Assembly: GCA_010909165.1 (NCBI GenBank)
Contig: VJWM01000135.1
Location: 310,001 to 374,000 of the forward strand
DNA from: Anthoceros angustus
Lineage: Eukaryota > Streptophyta > Anthocerotopsida > Anthocerotales > Anthocerotaceae
Length of the DNA: 64,000 nt
Reading direction: 5' to 3'
The translations under genes were made by a program, and so were the position numbers. This document shows positions 62,401 to 64,000 of this stretch, in pieces; within the stretch, counting starts at the first letter, position 1, and every line of letters begins with the position of its first letter. The notes below the pieces were generated by a model. It saw only the letters and a program-made list of their open reading frames with translations. It was not told the origin of the DNA and made no database searches.

Positions 62401-63948
62401 AGCAGCCTCTTCGCGAGTTCTGTTAATTGCTAAATCTTTATGTACAGCTCCACTACTTACAACTTCCCCTTTCCGAATGGCTTCAAGGACAGCCTGAGCA
62501 AAGAAACCCCGAAATGAGGGCAGACCTCCTTGTAAGCAGCCTACACATTTACTCGAGAGCTCAAGCTGATGAATAAATGAATACACAAGCAGATGCCTTA
62601 CCTCCTCCTCTGACTCAGGGGCCTGAAACGCAAGCGGCACCAATGGCTCGGCCTGCACGAGCTGAGGAACCTCCACAAAACCATCGGGATATTTGGCAAA
62701 TGAGGGCAGAATGACTGTCTTCCGATATATGTCTAGCAACTTTGCCCTCGGATACCTGAACGTGCCATCCTGAAGAGAACCTACTTTTCCCTGCCCCACG
62801 TCCCACCTATCTACACCAAAAGAGGCTCCAATCCCGGGAGTCGGAGGTCCATGAAGCAGGCCAGTGGCAGTGAAATTAGCACGGCCCCGCCCGGCTGCAA
62901 ACCCTACAGAATTCCCATCACCCCGACCCCTACCAACCCCAAACCCCGGTGCAAACTTGGGCGGAGTGGTCCCCGGAGGAGGAGCTTCCCCACGCCCCCT
63001 ACTGGCAAAAGAAGGCCTCCAAGCACGATCCCGGACGCCGGCATCCTGCTCGCTATCCCTAGTAGTAACAACGGGGGGAGGCATATGCCTCTCACGGTGG
63101 CCTTCTCCCTCCTTCTCCGGGTCGGTCCATTTCTCCCTCCTATCTTTCTCCTCCGGCCCCCACCGATTGCTCCACTTGCTGTCCCTCCGAGCCTCAAAAG
63201 GAGCGTCCCGGTTGGAGGCATCAGTGGTCCAACGCTCCGGTGCGGCGGGAGGCCGCCTACTGTCCAGGGGATCCCTCCCGGGGGCGTTGTCGGCCCACCT
63301 TCTTGTCTCCCCGCCGTCTCTTTCTCCTCCTTCCACCGGTCCCGCCACGGCGCTGTTTTCCTCTCCTCCTCCCGCCACCGATCCCGCCGCGTGTTGTCCA
63401 CCTCCCGATCCCGTTCCATGGACATGGAGCGCCACCAGTCCCGATCCCGCTTCCCGTCCCGGTTGCTGTCCCCGCCACGCCAGCGCTCCTTCCCCACCCC
63501 GTCCCCGTTCCCTCCATGCCCGGGAGTGCTAGGTGCCCGGGGGTTCTCCTGCAGATTCATCGGCTATGAGCACAGACGCACTCGCAAGAGTCCAGCTTCA
63601 GCCTTCAGATCCACACAAGCAAGCAAGACCGTACTGTACTCCCTTCCCAACAGTGAAGAAGAGAAAGAGGCATACCCCCGCCACTCCTGCCGGCTTGCTC
63701 TCCCCAGGCTTCGAAGTGAGCCATTGCGGTGAAAGCGGTATCGCGTTGTCCGGTCCAGCCAAATCTAGGAGACAAGCCAGCCAAAAAAAAACCAAAGTGA
63801 GCCGGGACCCGGAGCCCTACCGCTGAGCAGAGCAGTAGACAGACATCCCGAACCCGGAGAACCCCCTGCTGACAGACTGCGAGCATGCAGAGGTGGGGAG
63901 GGCAGGTAGGAGCATACCTTTCATGTCGGGATCAGCGAGTCCCAGCAT
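56434..63948 (-). CDS. EXA1: GYF-domain translational regulator, EXA1/PSIG1-like
   Basis: GYF proteins of this type bind eIF4E and proline-rich partners and repress translation of immune and viral RNAs. Minus-strand exons, 5' to 3': 63948-63918, 63764-63676, 63548-62602, 62493-62325, 62197-62021, 61923-60976, 60854-57767, 57496-57276, 57167-57075 and 56882-56434; about 2,070 residues. Seen: [17 protein letters not shown] near the start, RD/RE-rich stretches, the eIF4E-binding motif [12 protein letters not shown] (YxxxxLL), the GYF domain ([20 protein letters not shown], then [15 protein letters not shown]), a long Gln-rich low-complexity region, [18 protein letters not shown]-type coiled-coil repeats, and a Lys-rich end. 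Exon three is 947 bp, one base short of phase: the frame slips at a C4 run (63309-63312). The frame is open to the right edge, so the true ATG may lie outside. Confidence 0.9.
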
Positions 63949-64000
63949 GAGATTGGATGATCTGCCAACACCAGTCCCAGCGACGGCGGCGGCTTGCGAT

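Overview
This is plant nuclear DNA, most likely from a non-flowering vascular plant. A lycophyte such as Selaginella would fit, but that is inference. Evidence for a plant: spliced genes with GT-AG introns mostly of 80-150 bp, a chloroplast ascorbate peroxidase, a plastid ribulose-phosphate 3-epimerase, a lumenal D1-processing protease, the plant-only mismatch-repair gene MSH7 and an EXA1-type GYF protein. Compact introns, a single-domain ginkbilobin-like protein and a single-domain GNA lectin favour an early-diverging vascular plant. Many exons are short, and two complete genes (RRP40 and RPB9) could only be found by joining short exons.

Layout. 1-5.3 kb: a decayed LINE-like element on the minus strand, caught in a 1.9-kb tandem duplication. 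6.0-8.0 kb: a low-complexity membrane or secreted protein. 8.0-10.8 kb: no gene, with one tRNA-like SINE candidate. 10.8-29.7 kb: a gene-dense block holding a gamma-glutamylamine cyclotransferase-like gene (-), chloroplast APX (+), RPE (-), FTHFS (+), RRP40 (-), a JmjC oxygenase (+), an ADH-like gene (+) and S-formylglutathione hydrolase (-). A 1,831-bp tandem duplication lies between the JmjC and ADH genes. 29.8-38.5 kb: AT-rich repeats with one ginkbilobin-like ORF, then a mosaic of captured gene pieces (myosin VIII and scrambled prolyl-tRNA synthetase exons) associated with two near-identical perfect hairpins. 38.7-63.9 kb: a GNA lectin (-), CtpA (+), MSH7 (+), a flavin amine oxidase (-), a decayed copy of the GYF 3' exon (-), RPB9 (+) and the long GYF/EXA1-like gene (-), whose 5' end may continue past the right edge.

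Functional themes. APX, RPE and CtpA all work in the chloroplast (peroxide removal, Calvin cycle, photosystem II maturation). FTHFS and SFGH belong to one-carbon and formaldehyde metabolism, with an ADH-like gene tail-to-tail with SFGH. RRP40, RPB9, MSH7 and the GYF protein are nuclear or RNA housekeeping genes.

I found no wholly new system. The least explained structures are the two hairpins with covarying stems beside captured gene fragments, the scrambled ProRS exons, and the two tandem duplications of 1.8-1.9 kb that start and end at 7-9 bp microhomologies. The duplicate copies differ mainly by small indels, so assembly error must be excluded first. Two genes need one-base checks: GYF (a C-run at 63309-63312) and the amine oxidase (a phase clash between its fifth and sixth exons).
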